Shown here: positions 14,682-17,232 of the stretch, piece by piece
How the letters are laid out: the number at the start of each line of letters is the position of its first letter
Numbering within the stretch: the first letter of the stretch is position 1
From: TMED27 sp037969235
Lineage (GTDB): Bacteria > Pseudomonadota > Alphaproteobacteria > Micavibrionales > Micavibrionaceae
Length of the DNA stretch: 17,232 nucleotides
Assembly: GCA_037969235.1 (NCBI GenBank)
Contig: JBBKXA010000111.1
Location: forward strand, 1-17,232
Direction: 5' to 3'
Program-made: the position numbers and the translations under genes
The notes under the pieces: generated by a model
Databases searched by the model: none
The model's input: only the letters and a program-made list of their open reading frames with translations
Told to the model about the DNA's origin: nothing

Positions 14682-15248
14682 TTAAGCGGCTTTTTGTTGT
14701 TTGTGTTTGCCTTCACAAAATTCTTCAATTGCCTTTTTGCAAAATGCATCAAGATCATCAGGGTTTCGGCTAGTTACTAGTCCTGTGTCACATACGACTT
14801 CTTTATCGACCCATTTCCCTCCAGCGTTAGTGATATCGGTTTTTAATGATGGCCATGATGTTAATGTGCGTCCATTGATTACATCGGCTTCGATGAGGGT
14901 CCAAGGGCCATGGCAGATCGCGGCGACAGGTTTGTGTTGTTTGAAAAAATCTTTGATAAAAGCAATCGCTGATTTGTTCATGCGAAGAGTATCTGGATTA
15001 TGAACACCGCCCGGTAAGACTAAGCCATCAAATTCTGAAGCGTTTGCATTGTCGATAGTCTGATCAACGTTAAATTTGTCACCTTTTTCAAAATGGTTAA
15101 ACCCTTGGATTTTGTCTTTTTCGAGAGAAATGAGAACAACTTTTGCACCCGCGTCTTTAATGTCTTTCCATGGGCGGGTGAGTTCGATTTGTTCAAATCC
15201 ATCTGTTGCGAGGAAGGCTATTGTTTTATTTTTTAAATCTAGTGGCAT
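14682..15248 (-). CDS. DJ-1/PfpI family protein
   Basis: This 188-residue protein has the class I glutamine-amidotransferase-like fold of the PfpI/YhbO group. The nucleophile elbow AICHGPW is at 110-116 (Cys112 followed by His113). The partner glutamate is Glu19 in DGFEQIEL (16-23), and the oxyanion-side glycines are in LVLPGGVHNPD (76-86). Members are described as proteases, glyoxalases or glyoxal deglycases involved in repair of stress damage; which applies here cannot be told. The start is firm: AAGGAG lies 6 bases before the ATG. The composition is clearly AT-richer than both flanking genes and lacks the plus-strand G excess. This suggests either acquisition by transfer or selection for high expression. 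It lies 81 bases downstream of the Na/Pi transporter gene on the same strand. Confidence 0.92.
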   Translation of the reverse strand: MPLDLKNKTIAFLATDGFEQIELTRPWKDIKDAGAKVVLISLEKDKIQGFNHFEKGDKFNVDQTIDNANASEFDGLVLPGGVHNPDTLRMNKSAIAFIKDFFKQHKPVAAICHGPWTLIEADVINGRTLTSWPSLKTDITNAGGKWVDKEVVCDTGLVTSRNPDDLDAFCKKAIEEFCEGKHKQQKAA

Positions 15249-15329
15249 GATTTTCTCCTTTTGATTGTAGACATGCCAACCAAATAAAGTGCGGAAAGTT
15301 CCGGTTGTCGAGAAAATTAAACGGTTTGA

Positions 15330-16967
15330 TTATGTTGTAGGGATCATTTTTTCGCTATGCTTTTTGCGTTTTTTCTTATATTTTTGGGCGTTTTCGAGGA
15401 TTTCATAGGCGAGTGATGTGATGTAGCCGTTGATGTGGCGGTAGTCGCGGATGATGTCGAGATGCAGGGAGCTGGTGGCTATGGTTTCGGGTAGGCCAGA
15501 GCGTAGGCGGCTGAAATGCATGGCGGAGGATTGGCGCGCGGCGTTGCCGACGTCTTTTTTCTGATCGACCAATTTTTGCGCCAGATCAGGATCTTCGGAC
15601 AGGAAAATATTTTGTGCCATGCGCATATTATCAACGATGCGGGCGTGGAAGTTTTTAATTTCAGCCCAGCCTTCATCGGAAAAACGCTCGCGATTTGTAG
15701 CTTTTTTGCGCGCGAGTTCCATCAAGCTTTTGTCGATGACATCGCCGATATGCTCCAGGTTGGTGGCAAAGGTGATGATTTGTAAGTAGCGGTCGGATTC
15801 TTTGGGATCGAGTGATTCTTGGGTTAATTTGGTCATGTAGATTTTTATTGACCCGTAAAGACGATCAACGATGTCATCTTTTTCGCTGATTTTTTTGGTC
15901 AGTGAAAGATCGTTATGTTCGAAAGCGCGGATGGTTTTTTGCAGCATGGTTTCGACGATTTCGGCCATGCGCAAGGTTTCGCGGGCGGCGGCGGCGAGGG
16001 CTACAACGGGTGTTCCTAAATCTTTATCGTCGATATAAACGGGCTCGTATTCTGGAGCGGCGAGGTTTTGGTCTTCGGGCACAGCAAATTCACACAGTTT
16101 CGCGACGACAGTGACGAGGGGGAGAAAGATGATGGCCATCGTGATGTTAAATGACATGTGGAGATTGACTAAATGACGGGCATTATCGACAGGGAATTGT
16201 TCGATGAGCGCGAGGATTTGCGGCAGAAAGAATGCGAATAATATCAATGTACAAAGGCGCATGAAGATATTGCCGCTGGTGATTCTGCGGGCAACGACAC
16301 CGTCTTTATAGGTCGCAATAAATGCGATAAATGCACCGCCGAGATTGGCGCCAAGTACCAATAGAGCGCCGAGTTGCAAATCAATGATATTATTCATCGC
16401 TAAAGTGGCGAACAACAAAACGCCTGCAAGTGAGGAATGCATGACCCATGTTAAAATTGCCGCAAATATGATGGCGGTGAGGGGGTCCTTTTCCAAAGGG
16501 CCTAATATGTAGGGCAATGTGTCAGAGTGTGTGAGTGGCCCTGAGGCTTCTTTGATGAGGGCGAGGGAGAGGAGCATCAGGCCTAGCCCGATGAAGATGC
16601 TGAAGATATGGCGCGTGCGGCCGCTTTGTTCATAGCGCATATAGCCGATAATACCGATAATGAGTAGAGCAGGGGAGAGCCAGCTCATGTCAAAGGTCAG
16701 GACTTGGGCGACCAATGTGGTGGCGATATCCGCGCCGATGATAACGGCGAGTGCGCCCGCGAGGGGGATTTTATTATGTTTGACGAATGAGATCAAGAGC
16801 AGCGCGGTTGCGGTTGAGCTTTGGAGGAGGGCGGTTACGCCCATACCCGATAGGCACGCGATAAAACGGTTGGCGGTGCCTTGCGTGATGATTTTGCGTA
16901 GTGATGTACCATAAGCGCGGGTGAAGCCGACCTTGACCATGCGCGTACCCCATAAAAGAAGGCACAC
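15330..16967 (-). CDS. Na/Pi cotransporter family protein with PhoU-like domain
   Basis: This is an inner-membrane transporter of 545 residues from the first usable start (GTG). It carries the two inverted Na/Pi-cotransporter repeats. The first has ALLQSSTATALLLISF (47-62) and GADIATT (78-84); the second has the degenerate counterpart WVMHSSLAGVLL (174-185) and GANLGGA (206-212). A C-terminal cytosolic helical region (about 325-525) resembles PhoU, the phosphate-signalling regulator, and a very basic tail follows. NptA/YjbB-like proteins of this plan move phosphate with sodium, often outward. The frame stays open upstream to a stop at 17037-17039. The added codons give SLILFHIAGAV, which completes the first membrane helix and matches the family, yet no ATG, GTG or TTG is available there. 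The true start may therefore be a rare codon (ATT at 17027 or ATA at 17036). Confidence 0.88.
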   Translation of the reverse strand: MCLLLWGTRMVKVGFTRAYGTSLRKIITQGTANRFIACLSGMGVTALLQSSTATALLLISFVKHNKIPLAGALAVIIGADIATTLVAQVLTFDMSWLSPALLIIGIIGYMRYEQSGRTRHIFSIFIGLGLMLLSLALIKEASGPLTHSDTLPYILGPLEKDPLTAIIFAAILTWVMHSSLAGVLLFATLAMNNIIDLQLGALLVLGANLGGAFIAFIATYKDGVVARRITSGNIFMRLCTLILFAFFLPQILALIEQFPVDNARHLVNLHMSFNITMAIIFLPLVTVVAKLCEFAVPEDQNLAAPEYEPVYIDDKDLGTPVVALAAAARETLRMAEIVETMLQKTIRAFEHNDLSLTKKISEKDDIVDRLYGSIKIYMTKLTQESLDPKESDRYLQIITFATNLEHIGDVIDKSLMELARKKATNRERFSDEGWAEIKNFHARIVDNMRMAQNIFLSEDPDLAQKLVDQKKDVGNAARQSSAMHFSRLRSGLPETIATSSLHLDIIRDYRHINGYITSLAYEILENAQKYKKKRKKHSEKMIPTT

Positions 16968-17232
16968 GGCTCCGGCGATGTGGAAAAGGATGAGGGATGC
17001 GGGAATGGCTTTGGCTCCGGTTGGAATTTTAAGTATCTATAATGCCTTATGAGGGTATGGGTATGCAAGGGGGATGTTCATAGGATTTTTGTAGAGATAT
17101 ACTAATTGACATCATGAGACCGCAGCATAAGGCCCTGTTTCTGACATGATTGCTAAGTTTTAGATAGATTTCCAATAAAAACTGATTTTACGCCTTTTTT
17201 TGGTTGAACACGGTTGATTTGGAGTGGTTCTC
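16968..17232. other. Upstream region with no firmly supported gene
   Basis: The left part (to 17036) probably encodes the missing N-terminus of the Na/Pi transporter on the minus strand. From about 17070 to the window edge I see no convincing gene. On the minus strand one frame is open from the edge for 25 codons and ends with a TAG, giving a protein-like tail ending VKSVFIGNLSKT. This could be the C-terminus of a gene entering from the right, but two other frames are also open over short stretches, so it is not called. No tRNA or strong terminator was seen. Confidence 0.35.

Noticed and set aside
15292..15303. CGGAA-AG-TTCCG inverted repeat after the Na/Pi gene as a terminator
   Set aside because: The stem is 5 bp and the minus-strand tail (CACTTTATTT) is interrupted; a weak terminator is possible but not supported enough to list.
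16835..17068. Minus-strand frame starting with ATG upstream of the Na/Pi gene, considered as its missing N-terminus
   Set aside because: Its translation lacks a hydrophobic helix and is in a different frame; joining it would need a frameshift after 17036, while the transporter frame itself already continues upstream with family-like sequence.

Overview
The window looks like the chromosome of an alphaproteobacterium of intermediate GC content. The best lineage marker is a DUF1489-family protein (14234-14671), a family typical of Alphaproteobacteria. The rest fits a Gram-negative cell: lipoprotein, O-antigen-ligase/Wzy-type membrane protein, Wzz-like chain-length protein, and a periplasmic or outer-membrane SLBB polysaccharide exporter. 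I cannot place it below class with confidence. The + strand is rich in G (and T) under most genes whichever way they point, which suggests that + is the leading replication strand.

Layout. (1) 1-1957: the start of a YetF/DUF421 membrane protein running off the left edge (-), an unrecognised protein with an acidic Ser/Gly linker (-) ending in a terminator, and a divergent unrecognised secreted basic protein (+) with its own promoter and terminator. (2) 2012-3421: a TauE/SafE-type exporter and a small lipoprotein. (3) 3437-8567: a polysaccharide assembly cluster. On + are a Wzy/O-antigen-ligase-like protein, a GT4 glycosyltransferase, a Wzz-like protein and a GT2 glycosyltransferase, spaced like an operon. 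On - a second GT2 gene runs into the first so that their 3' ends overlap. (4) 8693-13498: a 736-residue acidic, cysteine-free protein with internal repeats that I cannot name (+), convergent with an 860-residue SLBB export protein (-). (5) 13634-17036: an unrecognised helical protein (+), the DUF1489 protein (+), a DJ-1/PfpI-family protein (-) and a Na/Pi-cotransporter-family protein with a PhoU-like C-terminus (-).

How the genes fit together (inference). The two GT2 enzymes and the GT4 enzyme would build a lipid-linked sugar unit. The Wzy/WaaL-like protein would polymerise or ligate it, the Wzz-like protein would set chain length, and the SLBB protein would carry the polymer through the periplasm and outer membrane. 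No initiating sugar-phosphate transferase, Wzx flippase or ABC exporter is visible, so the pathway must be completed by genes elsewhere. The 736-residue protein sits between the glycosyltransferases and the exporter, so it may belong to the same process, but nothing in its sequence proves this.

No rRNA, tRNA, CRISPR array, transposase or prophage gene was seen. The most notable points are the internal repeats of the 736-residue protein, the antisense 3' overlap of the two GT2 genes, the lack of any ordinary start codon for the full first membrane segment of the Na/Pi transporter, and back-to-back promoters between the SLBB gene and its divergent neighbour.
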